Shown one piece after another: positions 44,204 through 54,390 of a stretch of DNA of 64,000 bases. The notes below the pieces were generated by a model that saw only the letters and a list, made by a program, of their open reading frames with translations, had not been told where the DNA came from and did no database searches. Every line of letters starts with the position of its first letter. Position 1 is the stretch's first letter. Made by a program: the position numbers and the translations under genes. The stretch is taken from positions 62,001-126,000 of the forward strand of contig NW_026999357.1 of NCBI RefSeq assembly GCF_037126465.1, read 5' to 3'. The DNA is from Ornithodoros turicata (lineage: Eukaryota > Arthropoda > Arachnida > Ixodida > Argasidae).

Positions 44204-45547
44204 TATTGACGGGCACAGATATAGCAACCTAAATTCGCAAAGTTCACACCTGTTTATATTCTTCCTGCATATTGCTGATGTGATGTGATGTTCAAGCAAG
44301 ACGACCTGATGTTCAAGCAAGGAGGCCACTGGCTTTAAGTTCCCATAAGCCCTTGCGTGCCACAGGTGGCGCTTGCGATCCCAATGAAGGCTTCTGAGGG
44401 ATCTCAGGCGGTTGCTATTTTGTGGTCTATTTTTGAAGCATGATGTGGGCAAGCTAACGCTTGTCCCATCCTACAGTTGGCGATACAAGACGACCTTGTT
44501 GACAGGACAACACGACAGGTTGCTCTGAGTCTGCAACTTGAACATCATTATGGCTACCCGATACCAGCTACACCATTTCTACGCAGTTGGTTGTGCTGTG
44601 GACATACAATACAACCGCAACCTTTATAATCAACATGCTAGCTTGACACTGCTGGCAGCGAATCATGAACACACTGGTGTAACATAAGCAAAAATAAGGC
44701 AGACCGCTGTTCCATCTTGTACATTTCCACATCTTGTATAATTCAACGTGCTGAACATGCTAGCATGCAAAAGCTGACATTGAACCAAAATATGAGCCAG
44801 TATAGGATCATGAACACACCGGTGTGATCCATGCAAAAAGAAGGTAGGCGAACAAGTTGCAAACCACCTGCCACAAGAGCACAAGCTCACACACACAGGC
44901 TCTTACGCATTTGTCAAAGTTATATCTTTTATACTAACATGCTGGACATGTTCGTGTCTTCCCAATTCGCCTATTCCCATTTCTGCTAATGCGTTTTAGC
45001 GGATTATCTCGCAATCCCATAAGAGGTTCACCAACTTCCAACTAAAGGGGGTCCCATTTGGCCCATTTGGCATTATGCTGAGTCACTTGCACATCGCCCA
45101 CTGATCAGTGTCACGTGATGAAAGGTGGTGGTCCACTGGAGTGATGCCAAAAGCCACTTTCGCATCTTCACATAACTTTACAACCTCACTGGCTCTATCC
45201 AAGCATAGTATTGCGTGTAATACATTTTTTGCACTTCCTGAAAAGTAAATGCAAGAAATTTTGTCGGAAAGTCAAACTTGATTACGCATCCGCAACTTGC
45301 CGCCCTTTGCTGGTGTTATTCAAGTGTTCTGTCAAAAGTCACTTTACCTGTTTCAGGTAAACCTCTTGCAGGTTTGCCTGTTATACTTTGTTTCTGCGTG
45401 CTTAATTCATGCGGTCTGCTACAGGTCACGTGCACAGGGACCACGCCACGACCATTTGGTTGGTCACGGTGTATCGTTGGCCATGCCCATCGTATTCCCT
45501 CCTCTCAAGTTTTCTTTATTTTTCTGAAGTTACCAAAAACCCAAAAA
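44204..45547. other. No gene recognised; short imperfect repeats
   Basis: GATGTTCAAGCAAG is doubled at about 44288-44322. GAATCATGAACACACTGGTGT and GATCATGAACACACCGGTGT recur about 150 bp apart (44660 and 44807). Frames are anonymous. Confidence 0.4.
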
Positions 45548-45716
45548 CCTGAGAGAACTGATGTTCTGAGGCTGGAACAACATAGAAGGGAGAAATACAT
45601 ACAAAGCCTCAAATTGCCTAAGAAATTAACGATGAAAGATGAAAGTCACTGAAAAGGTTAGCCACCTGTAGGACTTGAACCTACAGGGCTAACCTTTTCA
45701 GTGACTTTCATATTTC
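45548..45716. repeat. Penelope-associated repeat followed by a tRNA-like palindrome
   Basis: 45548-45625 carries GAACTGATGTTCTGAGGCTG and GAACAACATAGAAGGGAG, as at 10920 and 40262. From 45639, ATGAAAGTCACTGAAAAGG and its inverse CCTTTTCAGTGACTTTCAT (ending about 45710) flank two opposed copies of the B-box region GGTTCAAGTCC/GGACTTGAACC. The palindrome is thus built from SINE tails like that at 13215-13332. Confidence 0.6.
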
Positions 45717-47662
45717 ACCCAAAAACCTGTCTCTTTTCCTTTTCATTCCAAGTCCAATTCCTTGAGTCCTCACGAGACCCAGTGTCCCTGCTAGTGATTC
45801 TCCAAAGTGGTAGCAGGAGCCTTTCCGTGTCCAGTCTGTATGGAAACTTACGTTGAATCTATTATATCTATTATATTCTCGATAATTATTTATTTGGTTT
45901 TATTAGTGGTATTGCAGACGCTTTCGTTTGCAAATGTAAAGGGACCTTGTTTCGTACAACGTAAGGTCGTCGTCGGACGACCCCATTCATTTCTTGCACA
46001 CGTCACTGTAGGAGCGGGGCATGTAAATAGCGGCCACTTGTCGATAGTACCGTTTCGCCTTATCAAAGTGCACCCGCAGCCCTCGTTTTGCCTAACGCAC
46101 TCATCCCTCCCGCATCCTTAGTCCGATAATACGGATTAGGCGAAATGGAAATAGGCGAAATGGCATGTAACCGACATGTTACCACTCAACCCCTGACACC
46201 GAATTCAAATGTGAGCTAGTATGGGCTCATCACTGACGTGACATGAGCGGTTCCTGTCTTACGTTGAGAAACGTTCAAGAAACGTAACGCCTTTGTGAGG
46301 CCCTTGAGGAATGCACATAAATAAATACATCAATGATGATAAGGCCTTATTCTACGCAGAGGCATGATCTTTGATGCGTACTTATGGGATGGCATTGAAA
46401 GGGGCTTTTTCAACGTAGATCAGCCTCTCCTTGATTTTCACATTTGCTGCAGGTGCAATGACATGGAAGGAATGCCTTCGCTTATCACTTTGACAACCTC
46501 CTGCCACTTGTTCGAATGGATACTGAGAGTAGCTGCCTTCAGAAGGGTATCCTAGTCGCGATGCTTACGACCAAGTGCCCAAGCCCTGAAATTTTGCATG
46601 GTGTACCATTGCACATACATGTTTGCATGCAAACAAAAAACTGTGCAACAAAGGTACACCTTTACAGCCTGTGTACGTGACGGTAGGGCGAATTGTGCGG
46701 ACAACACATCGCCTATTCCCTTAGACAAAGATATCCCCATTGTATAAACAATAGTGTAAGTTGAGAATCTCATGCCGGTTATCGTTCGATCCAGCCGCTG
46801 TATCAAAGAAACGAAGCGCAGCAGACACTGTTCCCGGCGTGCGCAAAAATCGGGGAAGAGCGCATGTTTTGTGATGCAGCGTCATCCGGCGTCGTCACTG
46901 TCTACAGCCATAGAGTATATGTGCTCGTAAGCCTCTTGGGGCGAGCGGTGGCTACAGACACACCTGCAACGTTTGTACAATTTAGAATTCAGAAGCGGTG
47001 TCACGATCAGGATCAGGAAACGCATAAAAGTGCGCATTTGTCGATGGGTTAATCGCTGGCCATCGTTGTTGCTGCAAAGGGCCAGCTGCGTTAAGGTCAT
47101 CGACGTCTCCTAATTCAGTCGGTCTCGCCTGATGAACTCATCTTCACCGCTCAGTGAGATCGACCTGTCACTACCGCCAAATTCGCTGTCAGACATTGCC
47201 ACGTGGCGCATGGCAACTTCCAATCGCAAACAACTCTTTCGTTATTCGGTCGCCCCAACCTTCCACCGTGGTCACCGTATAACGATGTCACTCCCGTCGT
47301 TGCATGAGAGGGAGTTAATCGAGCTGCAGCTTCCAGCGTCTGCTATTACGGCATATTTCTGTACATTTTTCGAAAATCACGTCGGTGTTTTGGATGCAAC
47401 TTTCGCGACTATGTTCCTGTAGCACCCGTGATATAGCTTCCGCTAAGTTTCGGAATCAGTCGATCTGTGCGAGACCATCCCTTAACTGGAACATCCTTTA
47501 TAGCACGCTTGTAGCCAATCATCCGGGGCCGGGGGGTTGTAGGCATTTTCGTGGCTTCTTTGTAGAGGGAAACCCTGTTGCACGGTCCCAGCAAGCTCAA
47601 CGCAGCCTATAGTGTGGAATGCGTTGTAGAGATTCAACGAATTATTTTTTTCACTCTTTCAG
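45717..47662. other. No independent gene recognised
   Basis: Contains short AGGCGAAATGG repeats (about 46138-46165) and anonymous frames such as 45807-46121 and 47132-47422. It ends in the acceptor TTTTTTTCACTCTTTCAG of candidate exon E7. Confidence 0.35.
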
Positions 47663-47704
47663 ACATTTTAATCTTCACTCGGGATGGAGGTATCCCCGTT
47701 TATC
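47663..47704 (+). CDS. Candidate mini-exon E7: end of transmembrane helix and start of ectodomain
   Basis: 42 nt between a strong acceptor (TTTTTTTCACTCTTTCAG) and donor GTAAGT. In phase 1-1 it encodes ILIFTRDGGIPVY; the alternative phase 0 has a stop. Joined to E6 through a Tyr codon, ILIF completes a helix of about 20 residues, after which TRDGGIPVY is polar and would be extracellular in a type II protein. Its last base C pairs with the first two bases of either E7b or E8. Confidence 0.55.
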
Positions 47705-47711
47705 GTAAGTA

Positions 47712-47872
47712 TTTATTATTAGAGAGTTTTAGCAGACCGTTGATAACGTGGCTAGCGTCTCACTTTATCAATCGGAACCAGTCAGTGGATAAGATTCTGA
47801 GTCACGCACGAGTGCGATTGGTTCCGATAGAGACGATAACTTTATCAACGGTATACTAAAACTCACTATTTA
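47712..47872. mobile_element. MITE with about 50-bp imperfect TIRs
   Basis: Left arm TTAGAGAGTTTTAGCAGACC with GTTGATAACG, and the right arm GTTCCGATAG...TTTATCAACGGTATACTAAA inverted, give imperfect pairing across about 50 bp (GAGTTTTAG, ACCGTTGATAA, AATCGGAACCA). No coding capacity. It starts 8 bp after the donor of E7. Confidence 0.6.
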
Positions 47873-49636
47873 CTACAGGGACCCGATAACGCTCGGAATG
47901 CTCGCAGAAGAACACGTAGTGAATCACGGGCCGAAGTGATGTGCAGTTAACGCGCGTTATGGGATAACATGTTGAAGATGGGGCCCCAGGGCGTTCGTTT
48001 CTTTCTTCCTTCCTTAAAGCTGTGAAGGGTACACGGAGGGAGTGTTCGGCGGCATCAGAGGGATCGAGATCCTTTCGAAGAGAGCGTACAACTACAACAT
48101 TGCTAATTAGCCTTCACTTTCAAAATCTGGGAGAAAAGCGCAGATTGCCCCCTGTTTCGTTTGCGCCCCTATTCAAACATTTTTTTTAGGTATTTCGTCG
48201 TAGAGTCTGTAGAGTGACATATTCTATCCGTAAGGATGTCCTCCTGAGAGCAAGAAATACGTGAAAACGAGCACACTGTAGCTTTGCCTCTGAATGTCTT
48301 ACTACAGGTTACTAATGACCTTCTCATCGACTTCTCTGAGCTGCCAAAGATTCGCAGTCGAGTGCAACTGCCAAAACCGGGGCTGCTGGTAACATTCCGA
48401 ACTTGTTGCTTGCACTGTTTGCAAGTAATTCGTAGCGATCTATATTTATTGCTCCGCTTTTGGGATGACTTTATTTCGGCACTTTTGCATTAATTCATTA
48501 TGCCTTAATTAATTGATTAATACTTAAGGGGTGCACATCATACACCTGTTTTCAACCAGCCCTCACGATGTCATTCTGTATGACTGGCCAGTGTTCCCGT
48601 ATTGTCAATCTACATCGACGAATTCTTCACGAGACTGGTTGCGAATGATGTCAATCAATGAAAAACGGACGCTTTGTGGGCGGGACTTCTCTTAGTATAG
48701 ATGCTTGATGATGAGGTGATGATGATATAGGTGCTCTGCTCGCGGAACGACAGTATAACTGCTTTGGGGAGTTTGTTGGACGTGTGCGCAGTATTTGGCG
48801 TTGAGCGCGTTTGCTATGAAACCGGATGTTGTTTTGTCACCAAACCAGAAGCGGTGAAAACTGCATGTTTACAATTCAGAGAGCAACACTGCATCTTCAG
48901 TTGAATAGCATGCCACCGAGTCTCGTATTAGGCCCTTACTCTAACACATTGCTCACAATCATTTTACAAGACCTTGTCGTTCATCCACCAGCCTGAGCTC
49001 ATCTAGCCCCAGTGAGTTTTGAATAGTAGAACTTAAATAGCGTGTGGTCGAATGAGTGAACTGCTATCCCCGCCTCCTACATGTGTAGTATCTACACGTG
49101 TAGTATGTCACACATATTGAAGTAGTGTATGGCAATTTCATATTACTGCGTATTACAACCTGAAGTCTTCGAGGTAAGAATAGGGTAAATATTAAACATG
49201 TGCTATAAATTCCGGAAGACCTTCTTGTCTGCTAAATTCGGGAGCAGGTTCATTTACTCGAACTAGCTATGTACCGATTTAGTACAAACAGTGATGCAAC
49301 TGCATTTCCTGCAAAACAACTTAGTGTGCACCCTACAAACGTCTCAGCGAGGTCAATTTCACCCAAAAGTGGCATCCCTCAATTCGGGTTGCCAATTCAC
49401 GGAAGAATCCGTTCAGGCGTTAAACATTTGGATCAATGCAAACCGCAAAGTTATACTGCTGATGTAATGCCTTGTTAGTCGACAGCAGGCAAACGCACGA
49501 ACCGTATGTGAAACAAGGGAAAGGGTGTAGGGTTCTCCATGAACCTTCCTGTTTCCTGGCTGTTGCTCTTCTTCGATGTTTTTGTGCATCTTTTTTACGT
49601 GTGATAATTCCTAAAATGTATTCGTTCTTTCTTTAG
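47873..49636. other. No independent gene recognised
   Basis: Anonymous short frames. An imperfect duplication of ACATGTGTAGTATCTACACG lies near 49080-49110. No transposon ends are recognised. Confidence 0.35.
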
Positions 49637-49657
49637 CGCCTGGCCCGTACACCAACG
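49637..49657 (+). CDS. Tentative 21-nt micro-exon E7b with GC donor
   Basis: 21 nt after a strong acceptor (TTCGTTCTTTCTTTAG) and before ACG/GCAAGT, which fits the strong-consensus context required of GC-AG introns. In phase 1-1 it encodes PGPYTN. Joined to E8, the sequence would read PYTNETS, creating an N-glycosylation sequon on the extracellular side. A non-canonical donor and very small size keep this tentative. Confidence 0.25.
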
Positions 49658-49889
49658 GCAAGTACACTTGATGTCAATCTCGTTGTATTCAAAGGCGTCA
49701 GATGTGGTCTGCTTTATAGCATTTATATGATAAGGCTACATGCCGCGTTTGGAGTCAGTGCCGTGTTAGTGACTTATACGATCGCGTGTTGACGTAAACT
49801 CCCGATAGCACCTTGGGGCACTATCGCGAAGACATCGCGAAAAGTCTTCTGAAATGGGTTTCTTTAGTGCGCTTCATTGCGAGCTTAGC

Positions 49890-51600
49890 AAGTAAGTGCA
49901 CTGGCCATCGTTGCAACAAGCCTTAAACAATGTTCATCTCTACCTTTCGCGACTTGGAATGGACCTTTCGCCCGAAAAGTGCGTCGAGTTCCCTTTCACT
50001 CATGCTATCCATAATTTCACTCTTTGGGTGGGTGCAAAAAAAGTTCGAGCATGTGCGTTCCCATCACTTCCTTGGTGTAGCACTGGACTCGAACCTGCGC
50101 TGGGCACGCCACATTAAGCACCTTGAAACGAAAGTGCAGCGATGGCTTTGTGGAATACAAGATCTTTCTGGCTTGGGCTGAAACTGTGATCAACGCTCGC
50201 TTCTAGCCGTTCACGCGGCTTTGGTGAGGGCGACTGTGCTTTACAGCCTCCCACTCTTGCACAGAGTGTCTACAACATCATTAAATATCCTTCGGACCCT
50301 ATTCGCCCGAAGCCTTGGTCGCTGCCTTTGAGTTCCAAGAATGGCTGAAACAAGCAAGACCTACCTGAAGCTGGTGAACTCCCTGTGGAGGTCCTCCATG
50401 AGCGGGAAACGGCTCGACACTTCCTAGGTTTGCGTGCGCACATACCCCGTCACCCACTCTTCAGGAAAATTCGATACCGTCCCGAAAGTGATTTCCATCG
50501 CGTTGCGCAGAGGACACGCTAGGCTCTCAGTGATTTCATATCTAAGGACGTCACATTGTCGACCGCACACTGATCCGTGCCTGTGCCACCCACCTTACCA
50601 CGTCTTCCGGACCTCCGGGACCGCAGAGATAAGGTTCCCCCTCAAGTCCTTTGTGCGCAGCTATATACTCTCGTATAGACGCGAAGCTTTCTACCTCTGC
50701 CGCCGCATACACAGATGGCGCATCTAAAATGGCAAGTCCGCGTCGGCGTTCGTCGCCCCATCCGAAGCCGTAGTTGACGGTTGTCGCCTTTCGCATGAAC
50801 CCTCATCCACAGCTGTGGAACTTTTTGCCGCACTCTTCTTTCTGCAGCACATCGTTCAATTTACCGCACGGAATTGGGTGGTATTCACTGACTCAACATC
50901 TGCCCTGCAAGCAATTGAAAATTCTGGCATCTGAGGTTTCTCCGCACTGTTGGTTATGGCTGTGTTGGCTTACAAACTCGTCTACAAGGCAGGGCATAGG
51001 CTCGTTCTCCATGGGTTCCAGTCCATTGCAGTGTCGAAGGCAATGAACAGGCTGACAGCAACAGCGCCGAAGCAGCTCTCTCGTCTCGGACACAGACGCG
51101 GACTGCTGAGAGGAGATCGCCGATCCGTGCTTCGTCGCCTCGTGACTCCTCTGGCTACTCCCCAGCGGACTGCTGACATCTCCCCCCCCCCCCCGCCATG
51201 CTGAGCAGAGTTGATCCAGCGCTAGCTTTCCGCATGCCTGCACATATCTCTCGTCAAGATGACAGATTAGTTCATCGAACGAGAGTGGCTTTCATCTTTT
51301 ATCGTCGAATGTACCTCGATGTGGCCTTCACAGCACCGCTTGAGACAAGTTGCCTCTTCCCACGGCAAGCAATGCGCTGCTGTTGAAGATCTAGAGCACA
51401 TTTTTTCTCCATTCCCCACTCTACCAACCTTCCCGAACCTTCCATAACGAGCTCGACTCCTGCCCCCCCCTCTCTCACGAAATTGCTTGGTCCTGGCCAC
51501 ATCCAGCGCTCTAACGCTCTGCCCTCGAGGCTCTTCGCTAAGAAACATTGTCATGCCTGAGATATCGGACGGTTATCACACCGGGACTGGCACGACGTCC
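49890..51600 (+). pseudogene. Non-LTR retrotransposon (LINE) 3' fragment with RNase H
   Basis: 49896-50181 encodes the end of a reverse transcriptase: YLSRLGMDLSPEKCVEFPF, then FLGVALDSNLRWARHIKHL (thumb region). Further on, in changing frames, are RNase H pieces: YTDGASKMA (about 50712), WVVFTDSTSALQAIEN (about 50875-50925) and WVPVHCSVEGNEQAD (about 51010-51055). Next come the LINE C-terminal AFRMPAHISRQDDRLVHRTR (51220-51285) and CEDLEHILLHCP-like Cys/His segments. Frameshifts and stops are frequent. The domain order RT, RNase H, Cys/His tail fits I/R1-type LINEs. The 5' part is missing. Confidence 0.8.
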
Positions 51601-52326
51601 GCGGGAGGGCGAAATCGGTCCTCAGGGTAACCCCCCCCCCCCCCACACACACACACACATTGGTTAAAATGGGACTCTCACATATTGTTACGATAAATGT
51701 TTGGTTGTTCCTAGGAGGTCATCAAGGACCGATGTAGGAGGGTGTGATGACACAGCATAGACATAGTCTAGCATCGTTTTATTTTACCTCATTTCTTTTC
51801 ATCAGAAACCGCAACGTGGTGCGCTGCTACCAATACGGCAACGCTTTTCGCGCGAGATATGTAGCCGGAAGAATAGTAACAGTCGTCGTAATGTGGCTCG
51901 ATTCGATCGTTAAAAGGTTTCCAGTGCAGTAGTAGAGAACATAACGCTTCTAGCAGCTTCAAAAGTTCTTGCGAACGTCTGTCTTATGTCCATCCCCAGA
52001 CGAGGAACAGGGAACGGTTAGAGAACCATATGTGATTGTCATGTGGCATCATACGTATTGCCCACACAACAGCCTCTCGAGTCGCTCAAGGAATAGAAGA
52101 GACACGCGATTGTACCCAGTAATGGTCGTGCATGGCGAGGAATTAGCTGCCTAATGCGGTCTGGGTGGCCGGGCTTACGGTGACGTGTTGTTGAATATGG
52201 GTTTAGGAGCCAAGACAAGAGCTGCTTGCGGGCCCGACTCCAAGGATAGAGCAAAGTTGTTAGTGTAGTGTATTGTCAATTGCTAGTTGCCCGCAACTTT
52301 CGACCGAAGATTAAGTTTATAATTTT
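51601..52326. other. No gene recognised; C-run and CA microsatellite
   Basis: A C-run followed by (CA)n lies at 51630-51658 and may mark the tail of the LINE fragment. Other frames are anonymous. Confidence 0.4.
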
Positions 52327-52484
52327 GAAAAGTTGCAGCAAACTGCTCGATATACTTGCCAGTGAACATTTGAGGGCGATGCGATCGGTTTGTTTGTCAT
52401 CAACGCAACTTAAAAACAATCACAATCTCGACCAGATAAAATCACCGGCGATCTTTGCAAAGGCAGCTAAGCGGCCATCATGTG

Positions 52485-52627
52485 CAGGGGCGGATCTAGG
52501 ATTTTCCCGTGGGTGGGTCCGCTATGGACAAGTGCCACGTGCGTACTGGGATTTGCCCATTGAACCGCATCTTCAAGTCTGGGATTTGGAGGGTGTAGAC
52601 CCCTAGACACCCCTAGATCCGCGCCTG
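52485..52627. mobile_element. hAT-type MITE, copy in unit A
   Basis: 143 bp with ends CAGGGGCGGATCTAGG and, inverted, CAGGCGCGGATCTAGG. The flanking octamers ATCATGTG and GTCATATG match at 6 of 8. It ends 73 bp before exon E8. Confidence 0.7.
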
Positions 52628-52700
52628 GTCATATGATCGGGAGACATAAGCCAAATGGATCCTTCAGGTGGACTGAAATCGATTGATTGTTCTTCCGCAG

Positions 52701-52745
52701 AAACGAGTACAACCACAGAAAGTGACTACGTGACCCCGTCGCATG
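52701..52745 (+). CDS. Candidate mini-exon E8: Ser/Thr-rich stalk segment
   Basis: 45 nt between acceptor TTGTTCTTCCGCAG and donor GTAAGT. The other two phases contain a stop, leaving phase 1-1, which encodes TSTTTESDYVTPSH and ends with the first G of a Gly codon. Thr/Ser-rich, lightly acidic sequence is typical of O-glycosylated stalks of surface proteins, which fits a position outside the predicted anchor. It is duplicated as E9 at 53387. Confidence 0.6.
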
Positions 52746-53170
52746 GTAAGTGCTTCAGGCATTGTTCCTGGACGTACCGACCTGCAGAGGGGATGGGGGT
52801 ACGCAGTGGCATCGGAACTATTTTTCGACTAACTGAGCGAGAAAAGAAAAGTTGCAGCAAACTGCTAGATATACTTCTCATTGGACATTTGAGGGCGATG
52901 TGATCGGTTTGTTTGTCATCAAAGCAATACTTAAACGCAACTTAAAGACAATCGCAATCACGACCAGATAAAATCTTTTTCGACTAAGGGAGCGGGGGAA
53001 AAAAGTCGCAGCAAACTGCTAGATATACTTGGCAGTGGACATTTGAGGGCGATATGATCGGTTTGTTTGTCATCAAAGCAATACTTAAACGCAACCTATA
53101 GACAATCACAATCACGACCAGATAAAATTACCGTCGATCCTTGCAAAGGCAGCTAAGCTGCCACAATGTG

Positions 53171-53313
53171 CAGGGGCGGATCTAGGATTTTCCCGTGGGT
53201 GGGTCCGCTATGGACAAGTGCCACGTGCGTACTGGGATTTGCCCATTGAACCGCATCTTCAAGTCTGGGATTTGGAGGGTGTAGACCCCTAGACACCCCT
53301 AGATCCGCGCCTG
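53171..53313. mobile_element. hAT-type MITE, copy in unit C
   Basis: Identical to 52485-52627 over its full 143 bp. It was copied by the local duplication, not by a second transposition. Confidence 0.7.
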
Positions 53314-53386
53314 GTCATATGATCGGGAGACATAAGCCAAATGGATCCTTCAGGTGGACTGAAATCGATTGATTGTTCTTCCGCAG

Positions 53387-53431
53387 GACCGACCACCACC
53401 TCGGAACACGGGGACATAAGTACGTCGCACG
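53387..53431 (+). CDS. Candidate mini-exon E9: diverged duplicate of E8
   Basis: 45 nt with the same splice signals as E8 (CTTCCGCAG before, GTAAGT after). In phase 1-1 it encodes PTTTSEHGDISTSH; frame 0 has a stop. Aligned without gaps it matches E8 at 26 of 45 bases, yet it keeps length, phase, Thr-cluster and the terminal SH-G. E8 and E9 can be spliced in series or used alternatively without frame change. No further exon of the gene is confidently seen before the window ends. Confidence 0.6.
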
Positions 53432-54101
53432 GTAAGTGCTTCAGGCATACCTGGACGTACCGACCTGCAGAGGGGATGGGGGTACGCAGTGGCATCGGAA
53501 CTATTTGTCGACTAAGAGAGCGGGGAAAAAATTCTACCATAATTCTACGGTACCATAAGCATCATCATCATCGTCATTTGTTTTCCTTGAGCTCTCATGC
53601 ATGCAATACAGGGGCGGTACACAAATTAAAAAGGTGCTCTAGGCAAATTACAACATGTGCATAATTGTACAGCACACCTGTATGAATATGTCACCCTGTA
53701 TGAATATGTCAGTGAGCAGATAATGTTACTGTAATTATCAACACAATTTACATAGCTTTTGTACATATTTCACAAACAAGGAAATAGATCAACGAACGCC
53801 ATTTCCCGCGAGAACGCGGGCTTTTTCTGTGGGTTTTTTTCAGTCAAGGATATTTCTGTCCGGTAAACTTGTCGCCGATGCGGCAGCCCAACAATGGAAG
53901 ACTCAACAGGAGCAGCATGAAATGTATGTCTACGCCGGAGCCGCGGCGCAGGACGACCGTAGGACGCGAAATCAAACGAAAATCTGTAACTATATTCCCC
54001 GGGGCGGGAAGCGAACATCGTCTGATCCGCAATCCTTTTGCCTCTTGCAATTAAACCTAGCTTTCCTGACGCGGTCTGGAGCTCAGCAAGAGCCTATCGT
54101 G
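53432..54101. other. No confident exon; intron-like DNA
   Basis: A very good acceptor (GTGGGTTTTTTTCAG, exon start 53844) is followed by a stop in the phase needed by the mini-exon series unless a weak donor 19 nt away is used. The frame 53829-54110 is otherwise anonymous. TGTATGAATATGTCA is repeated at about 53681-53712. Confidence 0.4.
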
Positions 54102-54390
54102 GTAAGCTAGCACTGCAACGAGGACTGACAGGGGAGAAAAAAACAAATACTGTGCTAGACTTCCAACAACATGATGTTTTATTGACACCGAAACATGTTC
54201 CTTTTATGAATGCCTCCGTTGTAATCATCCACGTGTCACATTCCAGTCTACACATCAAATCCCTTTGTCCCACTTCTCCAGGAACATTGCCTGGCTGACG
54301 CATAGTGACCCCGTGAAGTTAGTCGTTGTTGGAAGTCTAGAGCAGTGTTTGTCTTCTCCCCTTTCAGTCCTCGTTGCAGTGCTAGTTTAC
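54102..54390. mobile_element. 289-bp element with 65-bp terminal inverted repeats
   Basis: Left GTAAGCTAGCACTGCAACGA and on to CTAGACTTCCAACAAC is repeated inverted on the right, ending GCTAGTTTAC (54381-54390), with about 85-90% identity over 65 bp. The flanks TATCGTG and TATGATG resemble a degraded target duplication. The interior is non-coding. The superfamily is undetermined. Confidence 0.7.

Larger units (their letters stand above)
52327..53530 (+). repeat. Tandem duplication with two exon-bearing units and one deleted unit
   Basis: Unit A (52327-52845) and unit C (about 52997-53530) are the same intron-exon-intron module. Corresponding bases are 686 bp apart. Unit B (52846-52996) keeps only the outer parts; its middle, including the MITE and the exon, is deleted. 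Bases 52481-52700 and 53167-53386 are identical, and the 90 bases downstream of each exon differ by one 3-bp indel and a few substitutions. The enclosed 45-nt exons differ at 19 positions. Confidence 0.9.

Noticed and set aside
53844..53862. 19-nt candidate exon after GTGGGTTTTTTTCAG
   Set aside because: The acceptor is excellent, but the donor (GTAAAC) is mediocre and no following exon of the required phase was found.
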